Source of the DNA: JANMCE01 sp963791625 | GTDB lineage: Bacteria > Actinomycetota > Acidimicrobiia > Acidimicrobiales > Ilumatobacteraceae | DNA length: 64,000 bases | Direction: 5' to 3' | Assembly (NCBI GenBank): GCA_963791625.1 | Contig: CAWBTA010000015.1 | Location: forward strand, 62,001 to 126,000 | Part shown: positions 8,685 to 16,938 of the stretch, in pieces | How the letters are laid out: every line of letters starts with the position of its first letter | Position numbering within the stretch: the stretch's first letter is position 1 | Notes under the pieces: model-generated | Told to the model about the DNA's origin: nothing | Seen by the model: only the letters and a program-made list of their open reading frames with translations | Database searches by the model: none | Position numbers and translations under genes: made by a program

Positions 8685-9275
8685 ATGCGTGTCGTCGTCA
8701 ATGAATTCATGAGCCTCGATGGTGTCGTCCAGGCACCCGGTGGTCCAGATGAAGATACCGACGGCGGCTTCACTCATGGCGGCTGGTCGCATCCGTACTT
8801 CGATGTCGACGTCATGGGACCGATCATTGGCGGAGGCATGGAGACCGCTGAGGCGCTCCTTTTCGGTCGACGAACATGGCAGGCGATGGCCGGCGCGTGG
8901 CCCGATCGGGCTGGCGACCCGTATGCCGATCAGATGAATGCGATCAAGAAGTACGTGGCCTCACGAACACTTGCGCAACATGATGCGCACTGGCACAACA
9001 CGACGGTGCTGTCCGCCGACCATGCGATGGCCGACATCGCAAAGCTCCGAGAGACCGACGGCGGGGACATCATCGTGTGGGGCAGCGTCAGCCTCGTCCA
9101 AGCAATGTTGGCCGCCGGCCTCGTCGACGTGCTGAACCTCATGATCGAACCGATCCTGCTCGGCGGCGGCAAGCGGATTTTCCCCGACGACGGTGTGGCC
9201 CGACCGATGGAACTGGTCAGCTCCGTCACGGCAGGCACGGGCGTGCTGGTCTGCTCCTACCGCCCGGTGCTCTAA
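8685..9275 (+). CDS. dihydrofolate-reductase-like (RibD C-terminal) family protein
   Basis: A 196-residue member of the bacterial RibD-C/DHFR-like family, NADPH-dependent reductases of mostly unknown substrate. It begins MRVVVNEFMSLDGVVQAPGG, the typical first strand, and carries ALLFGRRTWQAM, GDIIVWGSVSLVQAML and EPILLGGGKRIF, which match the cofactor-binding and C-terminal motifs. The ATG at 8685 is preceded by a GGAGGAG ribosome-binding site at 8670-8676; a longer upstream frame runs through the palindrome and is rejected. It is divergent from the sigma factor and 34 bases before hpaD. A role in the adjacent aromatic pathway is not evident. Confidence 0.8.
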   Translation: MRVVVNEFMSLDGVVQAPGGPDEDTDGGFTHGGWSHPYFDVDVMGPIIGGGMETAEALLFGRRTWQAMAGAWPDRAGDPYADQMNAIKKYVASRTLAQHDAHWHNTTVLSADHAMADIAKLRETDGGDIIVWGSVSLVQAMLAAGLVDVLNLMIEPILLGGGKRIFPDDGVARPMELVSSVTAGTGVLVCSYRPVL

Positions 9276-9309
9276 CGCACATCTCAGGAAACCGGATACG
9301 TTAGGAAGC

Positions 9310-10320
9310 ATGGCTTTGGACGCTCCGAACATTGTGCGGTCGGCGTATGCGACGTTGATCGTCACCGACCTCGAAGCCAGTCGACACTTCTGGGTGGAAC
9401 GGCTGGGCTTCCACATCAGTGCCGAGGAACCCGACGCGCTCTACCTGCGTGGCTTCGAAGAGTTCGTCCACCACTCCCTGATCTTGCGGAAGGGTCCCGA
9501 ACCGGCCTGCGCGTATTACGCGCTCCGGGTACGCACGCCCGAAGATGTCGATCGAGCCAAGGCGTGGCACCTGGCCAGGGGCTGCGAGGTGCGTGACATT
9601 CCGAAGGGCACGACGGTGGGCGTAGGTGATGCCATTCGCGTACAGGATCCGTTCGGGTTCGTGGTTGAGTACTTCCATCACATGGATAACGCCGAGAAGC
9701 TGCATCAGCGCTACGACCTGCGCAAGGGTGCCAGCATCAATCGGCTCGATCACATCAACATCGTCACCGACGACGTGAAGGGATCCTACGAGTGGTATTC
9801 CGACTTGGGCTTCGGTCTGTCGGAGACCATCGAGGACACCGACGGCACGCTGTTCGCGGCGTGGATGTTCCGCAAGCAGACCGTGCACGATGTTGCGTTC
9901 ACGCAGGGCTCATCGCCACGCCTGCATCACTTGGCGTTTGCGGTGCCCGAGTCACACCACATCCTGCATCTGGCCGATGTGCTTGGCGCCACGAATGAGT
10001 ACGCAGCTATTGAGCGCGGACCCGGTCGCCATGGTGTGTCCAACGCCTTCTATTTGTACCTGCGCGATCCCGATGGGCATCGGGTGGAGATTTACACCAC
10101 CGACTACTTCACCGGTGATCCGGGTTTTGAACCGCTGCGGTGGAGTGTGCATGATGAGCGCCGACGGGACTTCTGGGCCAGCCCGGTTGTGCCCAAGTGG
10201 TACGAAGAAGCAAGCCGCATCTTGGATCTCGATGGCAACATCGTGCCTTTGCGGGAACGGAAATCAGACGAACAGCGCATCACGGTTGGTGCCGACGGAT
10301 TAGGAGTCACACGAAAATGA
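9310..10320 (+). CDS. hpaD: 3,4-dihydroxyphenylacetate (homoprotocatechuate) 2,3-dioxygenase
   Basis: Extradiol dioxygenase of the VOC (type I) class that opens homoprotocatechuate next to the hydroxyl pair. Two paired VOC domains are visible. Metal ligands are expected at the histidine of INRLDHINIV, the histidine of SPRLHHLAFAV and the glutamate of DPDGHRVEIYTTDY. The C-terminal text SVHDERRRDFW and VPKWYEEAS is characteristic of HpaD-like enzymes. Length is 336 residues. The start ATG at 9310 follows TTAGGAAG. Its stop overlaps the start of the RraA-like gene (ATGA), and hpaH follows, so this is the first gene of a tightly coupled meta-cleavage operon. The exact catechol substrate is inferred. 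Confidence 0.88.
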   Translation: MALDAPNIVRSAYATLIVTDLEASRHFWVERLGFHISAEEPDALYLRGFEEFVHHSLILRKGPEPACAYYALRVRTPEDVDRAKAWHLARGCEVRDIPKGTTVGVGDAIRVQDPFGFVVEYFHHMDNAEKLHQRYDLRKGASINRLDHINIVTDDVKGSYEWYSDLGFGLSETIEDTDGTLFAAWMFRKQTVHDVAFTQGSSPRLHHLAFAVPESHHILHLADVLGATNEYAAIERGPGRHGVSNAFYLYLRDPDGHRVEIYTTDYFTGDPGFEPLRWSVHDERRRDFWASPVVPKWYEEASRILDLDGNIVPLRERKSDEQRITVGADGLGVTRK

Positions 10321-11018
10321 CCATCAGCGCCGAGACTCGCAAGAATCTCGAATCGGTAGCCACCGCAACGCTCACCGGACGGCTGCAGGACCGCGGCATT
10401 CACCAGGTGTTCTTCACGGGCATCAAGCCCATCAAGGCCGGTCAGCGCATGATCGGTACGGCGAAAACCCTTCGCTACGCACCGATGCGTGAGGACCTGT
10501 TGCCATCCCTGTCTCGACAGGTGAACGCGCAGCGTTTGGCCATCGAATCCATCGAGCCGGGCGAGGTCATGTGCATTGAGGCTCGAGGTGATCTTGGCGC
10601 CGGAACCTTCGGTGACATCTACGCCATGCGCATGTTCCAGCGTGGTGCAACCGGCATCGTGACCGACGGTTGCGTGCGTGACTCGGGCGCGGTCGCCAAG
10701 CTCGAAATTCCCGTGTATCTCCGGGCCGCCCATGCCGCCACCTTAAGCCTGTCGCACCTCTCGGTTGACTATGACCGTCCCGTCACCATTGGCGGCGTCT
10801 TGGTCATGCCCGGCGACGTCATTGTCGGTGATGACGATGGCGCCATGGTGATCCCGATTGCACTGGTGGATGAAGTGGCAGCGGAAGCAGCCGAGCAGGA
10901 GCTGCGCGACGAGTTCTCGTTCAACCTCGTATCAAAGGGCGACACCATTGCCCAGGCGTTCCCGATGAACGCCGAGCGCAAAGCTGAGTTCGAGGTGTGG
11001 AAGGCCGCCCGCACGTGA
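10317..11018 (+). CDS. RraA-like aldolase/decarboxylase (HMG aldolase family)
   Basis: A 233-residue protein of the RraA/dimethylmenaquinone-methyltransferase-like fold, which includes metal-dependent 4-hydroxy-4-methyl-2-oxoglutarate aldolases and oxaloacetate decarboxylases. The active-site signature is intact: GATGIVTDGCVRDSGAV with its Arg-Asp pair, preceded by GEVMCIEARGDLGAGTFGDI. GDVIVGDDDGAMVIP forms the C-terminal core. It is locked between hpaD and hpaH by 4-base overlaps on both sides. A role as the pyruvate-releasing aldolase of the pathway, replacing the usual HpaI, is a reasonable inference. It is not the E. coli RNase E regulator in function. Confidence 0.8.
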   Translation: MTISAETRKNLESVATATLTGRLQDRGIHQVFFTGIKPIKAGQRMIGTAKTLRYAPMREDLLPSLSRQVNAQRLAIESIEPGEVMCIEARGDLGAGTFGDIYAMRMFQRGATGIVTDGCVRDSGAVAKLEIPVYLRAAHAATLSLSHLSVDYDRPVTIGGVLVMPGDVIVGDDDGAMVIPIALVDEVAAEAAEQELRDEFSFNLVSKGDTIAQAFPMNAERKAEFEVWKAART

Positions 11019-11827
11019 GCCGCACGCTCACCGATGCGCAGGTCGCCGAGATCGCACAGCAGCACGAACAGGCTCGCCTCAGCGTTACGTCCATCGCTGC
11101 ACCGTCGCTCACCTACCCCGACATGAATCTCGATGACGCCTACGCCAATCAGCAGGCGTGGGTCGATCTGCAGATTGCCAATGGCGCGTCGCTTGTCGGT
11201 CGCAAGATTGGTCTTACCAGCCGAGCGATGCAGCAGCAGATGCAGATCAACGAGCCAGACTTCGGCGCGCTGCTTGATTACATGATCATGCCCGATGGCG
11301 TCGACCTGCGAACCGCCGACTACCTCGACCCGAAGCTTGAGGTGGAGATCGCCTTCGTGTTGAAGGAACGACTTTCAGGTGATCGCCTCACCATCATCGA
11401 CGTGCTTCGCGCAACCGAATACGTGCAGCCTGCCTTCGAGCTGATCGACGCTCGAAGCCGTCGTATCGACCCGATCACCAAGAAGGCTCGCACGGTGATG
11501 GACACCATCTCCGACAACGCAGCCGACGCTGGCGTGATACTTGGCGGTCGTCCGATGCGTCCCGACGATCTCGACCTGCGATGGGCGGGCGCGATCCTGT
11601 CGGTCAACGGTGTGGTGGAGGAAACGGGCATCGCCGCCGGCGTGCTTGGTCATCCGGCGGCCGGTATCGCCTGGCTGGCCCGCCGCCTCGCCCCGCACGA
11701 CCTGGCCGTTGAGCCCGGCCACATCATCCTGTCCGGCTCGTTCACCCGCGCCGTCACAGCCCGGGCCGGCGATACCTTCACCGCCGACTACGGCCCCATG
11801 GGCACCGTCAGCTGCCACTTCTCCTGA
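11015..11827 (+). CDS. hpaH: 2-oxo-hept-3-ene-1,7-dioate hydratase
   Basis: A 270-residue hydratase of the HpaH/MhpD branch of the fumarylacetoacetate hydrolase superfamily, adding water to the 2-oxo-alkenoate formed after ring cleavage. Recognised by LVGRKIGLTSRAMQQQM, FGALLDYM, the metal-binding LEVEIAFVLKE, and DVLRATEYVQPAFELID. The start is a GTG at 11015 that overlaps the RraA-like stop; an ATG 18 bases upstream lies inside that gene and is less likely. With hpaD and the RraA-like aldolase it covers cleavage, hydration and aldol steps; the semialdehyde dehydrogenase and decarboxylase/isomerase are not in the window. Confidence 0.87.
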   Translation: MSRTLTDAQVAEIAQQHEQARLSVTSIAAPSLTYPDMNLDDAYANQQAWVDLQIANGASLVGRKIGLTSRAMQQQMQINEPDFGALLDYMIMPDGVDLRTADYLDPKLEVEIAFVLKERLSGDRLTIIDVLRATEYVQPAFELIDARSRRIDPITKKARTVMDTISDNAADAGVILGGRPMRPDDLDLRWAGAILSVNGVVEETGIAAGVLGHPAAGIAWLARRLAPHDLAVEPGHIILSGSFTRAVTARAGDTFTADYGPMGTVSCHFS

Positions 11828-11836
11828 TCCATCTCT

Positions 11837-12316
11837 TCACGGGCTGTCGGCAGCGATGAGGTCAGCGACGGTGCGTTGAAGTTGGGTGCTGAGTGCGAGG
11901 TGGGTTTGGCTGCGGACGACGGTTTGGATGGCCACGATGGATTGCAGGATGTCGTGGAGGTTGTCGTTCGAGCGGGCGACGATGCGGCACAGGAGATCAC
12001 CCGGGCCGGTGACAGTGTGGATTTCCAACACCTGGGGAATCTTGCTCAACGCTGCGACCGTGACCGAGTGTGACCCTTGGGAGATTTCTAACGTTGCAAA
12101 TGCAACTACTCCGAACCCGGCTGCGGTTGCATCGACGTCTGGGCCGTAGCCGGTGATGACTCCACGCTTCCACAGTCCGGCGAGACGTGACTGCACAGTT
12201 CCCCGCGCCACGTCGAGCTTGCGGGCGAGGTCAGACGTGGACGACTGCGGGTCTCGGCGCAAACCGGCGATCAGGCGGGCATCCAGGGCATCGAGCTCGT
12301 TTGGCATTCTGTTCAT
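11837..12316 (-). CDS. Lrp/AsnC-family transcriptional regulator
   Basis: A 159-residue regulator with an N-terminal winged helix-turn-helix (LDALDARLIAGLRRDP, STSDLARKLDVARGTVQSRLAGL) and a C-terminal RAM/ligand domain (VVAFATLEI, VLEIHTVTGPGDLLCRIVA). It lacks extra domains. It converges on hpaH with a 9-base gap and diverges from the HPPD-like gene across 113 bases, which suggests control of that gene or the hpa operon by an amino acid such as tyrosine or phenylalanine. This link is inferred from position only. Confidence 0.88.
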   Translation of the reverse strand: MNRMPNELDALDARLIAGLRRDPQSSTSDLARKLDVARGTVQSRLAGLWKRGVITGYGPDVDATAAGFGVVAFATLEISQGSHSVTVAALSKIPQVLEIHTVTGPGDLLCRIVARSNDNLHDILQSIVAIQTVVRSQTHLALSTQLQRTVADLIAADSP

Positions 12317-12429
12317 TCTCCCGGGCAGCGTCGTGCCGATCTACATCATTCTGGCACTGATTTCGTACAGGAGTCAGCAATTTGATGAGTGACTTGCCTG
12401 GCCACTAGGCGATTTGTTGAACTACGACC

Positions 12430-13062
12430 ATGTCGAAACTCACCAAGGTTGACCACATCACGTACGCCTGCGACAAAGGAACCATTGAGAAGTGGGCCTG
12501 GTTTCACATCGAAGTAGAGGGCGGCACGCTGATCAATCGCATCGACGATGTGCGGCCGGAGGACCCCGACAGCAGCATGAAGATCTGGTGCATCGACTAC
12601 GGCAACTTCGGCGTGGCCCTCATCGAAGGGATTGACCGCAACAAGAAGTCACAGGTCACCACGTTCGTGGAAAAGCACGGCGACCATTCCGTGCAACACG
12701 TTGCCTACGACACCGGCAACCTCGACAGTTTCCAACGTCACCTCAAGTCGCTCGGCGGCCATCCCCGTGGAACCACGTTGGTGCGAGATGACGGCTTCGG
12801 CATCTTGAAGCAAATGTTCGCCAAGGGCTACGCCGGTGGTCACCCGGCCGAGGCATGCTTCCCCGAGTACGTCGAGCGTCCGAAGACCTCAACGAGCGAC
12901 GGCGTCGCTATCACCTTCTCCGAAGATGCCGGTCGTGGGTTCTACGACCAGATCGAAGACGCCATCGACGCCGGTGATGACGAGCCCTTCTTCGACTTCA
13001 ACGCTATGCCCAAGGACTGGACCGTACCGGCCCCCCAACCGAGGCTCGCGACCGCCAGCTGA
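12430..13062 (+). CDS. single-domain 4-hydroxyphenylpyruvate-dioxygenase-like VOC protein
   Basis: A 210-residue VOC-fold protein. It aligns by eye with the catalytic C-terminal half of 4-hydroxyphenylpyruvate dioxygenase. H9 in KVDHITYAC, H90 in HSVQHVAYDTGNL and E146 in CFPEYVERP fit the two-histidine, one-glutamate Fe(II) site, and DDGFGILKQMF resembles the HPPD 'D.G.LLQIFT' segment. Normal HPPD has about 350-400 residues with two VOC modules, so the structural N-terminal module is absent. The start ATG at 12430 has no strong ribosome-binding site. It is divergent from an Lrp-type regulator. Activity on a 2-oxo acid is likely; the true substrate is unknown. Confidence 0.65.
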   Translation: MSKLTKVDHITYACDKGTIEKWAWFHIEVEGGTLINRIDDVRPEDPDSSMKIWCIDYGNFGVALIEGIDRNKKSQVTTFVEKHGDHSVQHVAYDTGNLDSFQRHLKSLGGHPRGTTLVRDDGFGILKQMFAKGYAGGHPAEACFPEYVERPKTSTSDGVAITFSEDAGRGFYDQIEDAIDAGDDEPFFDFNAMPKDWTVPAPQPRLATAS

Positions 13063-13083
13063 TCGCCAGGTAGGTTTCGGTGC

Positions 13084-13452
13084 ATGCCTGTTGTCTTGCA
13101 TCTGCTTTCATCGACCGCGTGGAACGCTGGGCGTCATGCCCCGATCATTCCCGAGTCATTGGCTACCGAAGGTTTCGTTCACTGCACGGCTGATGACGAG
13201 ACGCTGCTACGGGTCGCCAATCAGTTCTACACAGCCGTGCCCGGCACCATGGTGGCCATCTCGATCGATCTTGATCGAGTGAGCGCCGAGGTGAAGTGGG
13301 AGCACCCACCCGGGAGCGACCCGCTCACCTCCATCGCGTTCCCCCACATCTACGGGCCGATTCCGCGAACGGCGGTCGTGTCATCGCGGCTCATGCAACG
13401 GGCCGATGACGGCGCCTACACCGGATACGGCCCGCCGGTGCATACTGATTAG
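13084..13452 (+). CDS. DUF952 family protein
   Basis: A 122-residue protein of the DUF952 family (function unknown, ADP-ribosyltransferase-like fold suggested for some members). Typical features are the PESLATEGFVHCTADDETLLRVAN segment, the PGTMVAISIDLDRV strand and a C-terminal FPHIYGPIPRTAVV motif. It lies 21 bases downstream of the HPPD-like gene, perhaps cotranscribed, and converges with the amine oxidase gene. No role in the neighbouring pathways can be read from sequence. Confidence 0.78.
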   Translation: MPVVLHLLSSTAWNAGRHAPIIPESLATEGFVHCTADDETLLRVANQFYTAVPGTMVAISIDLDRVSAEVKWEHPPGSDPLTSIAFPHIYGPIPRTAVVSSRLMQRADDGAYTGYGPPVHTD

Positions 13453-13485
13453 CGACTCGGCGACGGCAACCTCATCCGAGACGGG

Positions 13486-14736
13486 TCACCCAGCCGGTGA
13501 GAGAAAGCGGCGCAACACTTCGGTTGCTCCGTTAGCGACCGCTGAGTCGTTGCCAGTCCAGAGCCGGTCGGCCCAGTCTCCGACGAACAGGCCGACCAGA
13601 ACGGGTTGGCCGATTTCGTCGGTGAGATCCAGCCATTCGCTGGACTGTCCGGGCTGCTCTCCAATGATGCGGAAGTAGCCAGACGGCGAGGGCGGCCACC
13701 AGCGTTCGGCGAAGCGGAGCACAACCTTTTCCACTCGGCCCGCGTCGAGATGATCGAGAGCCTGTTGGTGCGATCGTTGGAGGGGAGGATCGAAGGTGAT
13801 CGCCTTGGCCTTCAGCACGGCGATGGGGACCGTGACGATGACAGCATCCCCGTGGACGACGCCTCGCGGGCCGGTGACGAGCACACCGTTGTAGGTCGAC
13901 GTGATCCGGTCGACCGGCCACGACTTCTCGACGTTCACGCCGCTTGCCAGGTGGTCGAGCAGTTGGCGGTAGCCGCCGCGAATCCAGCGATCCCCCAAGC
14001 CGACGCCCGGCTCGAATCCGGATCGGGCCGAGAGGTCCGAGAGGGCTATGCCCGAATCGAGAGAGACCTCGCTGTTGATGACCCGCAAGATGTCGGCCAC
14101 TGTCCACGGATCAGGCTGAGACACCCAATCGTCAACCAGCGACGCCATCGACTGGTCCGCATTCCCGAGCGCAGCGATCCTCTTTCGCAGCTCACTCTCG
14201 ATGGCTTCGTCGCGCGTCCTATCGACGACACCTGCATGGTCGTAGTCGATGGGCGACGTGAAGTCCGTATCCACGAAGCCGAGGCCGAGCTCACTCGCAA
14301 GCGGAAGCAGCGAGTTGCGCTCCCCCTGTTGCAGCCAGTTTGCACCCAGTTCGGCAGTGACATCATCGGCCAGCGAAACCGTTCGCACTCGGCCACCGAT
14401 GCGATCGCGCGCCTCCAGCACGGTCACGTGGTGGCCAGCATCCATGAGCCGCTTGGCTGCGGCGAGCCCGGCGAACCCCGCACCGATCACCACAACACGA
14501 CGATGGCCCTCGTCGATGCACCATGCCGCGGCCCGCAGGCCTTCTTCGTAGGCACCGTGGGTCATACCTGCTTGGTCGGGATGGGTCGCCTCCCCCGCCA
14601 GCACGATGCGGCCGAACGGCTGACCCAACGCGCGCCGCGTCTCAGCCGTGCCGCCGACGCGAAGCACGCTCCACGCTCCTCGGGAGAACGGGTCGTCCCA
14701 CCAACGCGAGACGGCCCATTCGACCGCTTCCACCAC
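13486..14736 (-). CDS. flavin amine oxidase with circularly permuted domain order
   Basis: A 416-residue FAD-dependent amine-oxidase-type protein whose parts appear in swapped order. Residues 1-77 carry what is normally the C-terminal end: SRWWDDPFSRGAWSVL, FGRIVLAGEATHPDQAGMTHG and GAYEEGLRAAAW. Residues 79-119 then carry the normal N-terminus: RRVVVIGAGFAGLAAAKRL with G85, G87 and G90, LEARDRIGGRVRT. The remainder runs through the substrate domain (AELGANWLQQ, FDPPLQRSH, ERWWPPSPSGYF) and stops at VLRRFLSPAG, where a normal enzyme would continue into the WWDDPFSRG segment. The GTG start at 14736 overlaps the upstream stop (TAGTG) and an in-frame TAA lies just before, so no N-terminal sequence is missing. 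Confidence 0.8.
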   Translation of the reverse strand: MVEAVEWAVSRWWDDPFSRGAWSVLRVGGTAETRRALGQPFGRIVLAGEATHPDQAGMTHGAYEEGLRAAAWCIDEGHRRVVVIGAGFAGLAAAKRLMDAGHHVTVLEARDRIGGRVRTVSLADDVTAELGANWLQQGERNSLLPLASELGLGFVDTDFTSPIDYDHAGVVDRTRDEAIESELRKRIAALGNADQSMASLVDDWVSQPDPWTVADILRVINSEVSLDSGIALSDLSARSGFEPGVGLGDRWIRGGYRQLLDHLASGVNVEKSWPVDRITSTYNGVLVTGPRGVVHGDAVIVTVPIAVLKAKAITFDPPLQRSHQQALDHLDAGRVEKVVLRFAERWWPPSPSGYFRIIGEQPGQSSEWLDLTDEIGQPVLVGLFVGDWADRLWTGNDSAVANGATEVLRRFLSPAG

Positions 14737-15302
14737 TACGGTTTACGTCCGGCGAACGTCAGTAGCTCGGTTTGCAGATCGACCGCACCGTCAACGGCCA
14801 CAATGTCGGCGTAGCGGCCAGGGGCACGAGCAATGGTTGGATCGAGCTTCTGGAGGCGAGCGTAGGCCACCGCCACAAGTTGGGGATCGAGCCGCTCATC
14901 CCCGCCGGTCGCGCGAGCAACATCCCAGCTGTGCACGACAAGATCGACCGTCATTTGCAGGATGTAGTCATCGAGCACCATGTCGCCCAACGACGAGTTG
15001 AATGTGGTTTGTAGCGCGCCGGGTCGGTCAAGTGCGGCGAGCGTACGGTTCCGAATGTCGAGCCACGTGGCGTAGGGATCGGGTCCGACGATCGCTCCAA
15101 CGTTCTTGAAGACGTCGAGCAACTCGCCGACGCCGGCACGCGCACCAACGTTGGACACAACCCCCATGGCGTGGCCAGCCACGTCACGCGCTGTCCATTC
15201 CGAACACGGCGACGGGTTGCCCCACGCACTGGTGGGCACGCCTCGCATGATGTGATCGAAGCCGAAGATGGCCGTGATGTAGTTGCGTGAATTGATGCTC
15301 AT
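14736..15302 (-). CDS. TIGR03086/MDMPI-like (DinB-related) metal-binding protein
   Basis: A 188-residue protein resembling the TIGR03086 family with a mycothiol-dependent maleylpyruvate isomerase-like N-terminal fold. Visible hallmarks are WGNPSPCSEWTARDVAGHAMG, with the first metal-ligand histidine, and DLVVHSWDVARATGGDERLD, with the second. The function is unknown; many relatives bind a divalent metal and may use mycothiol. The ATG at 15302 follows a GGAGG ribosome-binding site formed at the end of the upstream SDR gene; a longer in-frame extension lies inside that gene and is rejected. Its stop overlaps the permuted amine oxidase start by one base, which implies translational coupling. Confidence 0.75.
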   Translation of the reverse strand: MSINSRNYITAIFGFDHIMRGVPTSAWGNPSPCSEWTARDVAGHAMGVVSNVGARAGVGELLDVFKNVGAIVGPDPYATWLDIRNRTLAALDRPGALQTTFNSSLGDMVLDDYILQMTVDLVVHSWDVARATGGDERLDPQLVAVAYARLQKLDPTIARAPGRYADIVAVDGAVDLQTELLTFAGRKP

Positions 15303-15303
15303 G

Positions 15304-16044
15304 TCAGCCTCCTGCGTACGCCGAGGTGTAGCCACCATCGGGATGAAGGATCGAACCGGTGAAGAACTCGCCATCATCGGAGCACAAGAACAACGCCGTC
15401 TTGGCCACATCAAGCGGCGTGCCCAAACGGCCGAGCGGAATCTGTGCGGTGCGGTCGGCCAACCATGCTTCACCGCCTGACTTCGAGGCGATGTCGGTGA
15501 TCATGTCAGTGGCGACATACACCGGCCCAATGGCGTTCACCCGAATACCGTACGGTGCAAGTTCGGCGGCAAAGCATCGCGTCAGCATCCACACGGCTGC
15601 CTTCGACACGGCGTACGCACCGGCCGTGGCCCGCTTGGACGCAATGGATGCCAACGACAGCATCACGCCTTTGTTTCCGTCGGCAACCATGTGCTTGCCT
15701 GCCTGTTGAAACGTGAGGAACACGCCGCGGGTGTTGATGTTCTGCACGAAGTCGTAGTGCTCAGGCTCAAGGTCAAGCAGCGACCGAAACGCGCTATCGG
15801 GATGCGCGGAAACGCCTGCCGACGCCACCACGATGTCGATGCTCCCAAGGGCTGCGTGCGCCGCGTCGATGGCAGCACGAATCGATTCGGGCGAGGTGAC
15901 ATCGCCTTGGAAGAACATCGGCCCGGACCCGGCCAGATCGATCACCGCGACCGTCGCGCCCTCGTCCGCAAACATGGACCCGATCGCCTCGCCGATGCCC
16001 TTCGCTCCCCCGGTGATCACTACCTTCTTGCCTTCGAGTTTCAT
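15304..16044 (-). CDS. short-chain dehydrogenase/reductase
   Basis: A 246-residue classical SDR oxidoreductase. It has the cofactor motif VVITGGAKGIGEAIG (TGxxxGxG), an ASAGVS strand in place of the usual NNAG, a catalytic serine in LASIASK, and YAVSK for the catalytic Tyr and Lys. The C-terminal FTGSILHPDGGYTS matches the family end. The start ATG at 16044 overlaps the inositol-phosphatase stop (TGATG); an upstream in-frame extension is rejected. It is the second gene of a four-gene coupled minus-strand operon. The substrate is unknown. Confidence 0.85.
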   Translation of the reverse strand: MKLEGKKVVITGGAKGIGEAIGSMFADEGATVAVIDLAGSGPMFFQGDVTSPESIRAAIDAAHAALGSIDIVVASAGVSAHPDSAFRSLLDLEPEHYDFVQNINTRGVFLTFQQAGKHMVADGNKGVMLSLASIASKRATAGAYAVSKAAVWMLTRCFAAELAPYGIRVNAIGPVYVATDMITDIASKSGGEAWLADRTAQIPLGRLGTPLDVAKTALFLCSDDGEFFTGSILHPDGGYTSAYAGG

Positions 16045-16820
16045 CACGCCCGCCCCATGTTCACGATCTCCAACAGATCGGCATGGATCGCAGCCGGGGC
16101 AGCCACCACGTTGCATAGCCCGACGCCCAGGTTGATCGGACCTCCATCAAAGTCGGTCACGATGCCGCCAGCTTCCTCCAACAGGATCGCTGCGGCTGCG
16201 ATATCCCACGCGTACGTAGCGTTCTTCTCCACGAACCCGTCGAGCTTGCCCGCTGCCACGTAGGCCATGGCAAACGCGGGTGACCCAATGCTTCGGACCG
16301 CGCGGCAATGCACGTGCATCTGCTCCACGCGGAGTACATACTCGCGAATGATGGCCGGGTCATCGTTCTGCAGACCGGTGGCGATCATGGCCTTCGAGAT
16401 GTCGGTGGTATCGGCCACTCGCAGATCGGTACCGTCACCCTTCACACAGCTGAAAAGTTCGTCGCGAAGCGGATCAAAGATGACGCCGCACACCAGCGGC
16501 CCGTTCGTCTGGCGCACCGCGATGGACGAACCCCACGGGGACATTCCTCTCGCGTAGTTGGAGGTGCCGTCGAGTGGGTCGACGATCCAGGTGTACGGCC
16601 CGTCGGGGTTACCCGCGTTTCCTTCTTCACCGAGTACGGCGTGGTCGGGATACGTCGACAAGATCACCTCGATGATGGCTGCCTGCGCCGCCTCATCAGC
16701 CCACGTGACGATATTGGCCCTGGCCGTCTTTTGCAGCACCTCCTTCGGGCGCTCCAAACCCTCAAGCAGCTTCGCCCCACCCGCACGTGCCGCGAGCAGT
16801 GCTGTATCCAACAGACTCAT
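16044..16820 (-). CDS. inositol monophosphatase family protein
   Basis: A 258-residue Mg2+-dependent phosphatase of the inositol monophosphatase superfamily. Motif I is WADEAAQ with LGEEGN; the central metal site is WIVDPLDGTSNYARG; motif III is YAWDIAAAAILLEEAGG. Relatives act on inositol-1-phosphate, histidinol phosphate, fructose-1,6-bisphosphate or PAP. The ATG at 16820 follows a CTTGGGGGA ribosome-binding site. It is the first gene of the operon that continues with the SDR, the TIGR03086 protein and the permuted amine oxidase, and it is divergent from a PEP-utilising protein across 118 bases. Confidence 0.87.
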   Translation of the reverse strand: MSLLDTALLAARAGGAKLLEGLERPKEVLQKTARANIVTWADEAAQAAIIEVILSTYPDHAVLGEEGNAGNPDGPYTWIVDPLDGTSNYARGMSPWGSSIAVRQTNGPLVCGVIFDPLRDELFSCVKGDGTDLRVADTTDISKAMIATGLQNDDPAIIREYVLRVEQMHVHCRAVRSIGSPAFAMAYVAAGKLDGFVEKNATYAWDIAAAAILLEEAGGIVTDFDGGPINLGVGLCNVVAAPAAIHADLLEIVNMGRA

Positions 16821-16938
16821 GAAATCCCCCAAGTAACGATGTGCCAGCACCATACCTTCACAGGGCTCCTGACATGGCTGTAGCATCACCCTCCGGGGCT
16901 CGCAGCATGTGCGAGTGCAAAATCTGAGGGGAAGTCTC

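Noticed and set aside
8441..8773. 110-codon minus-strand frame across the intergenic palindromes
   Set aside because: No recognisable domain, and it overlaps the reductase start and the repeats.
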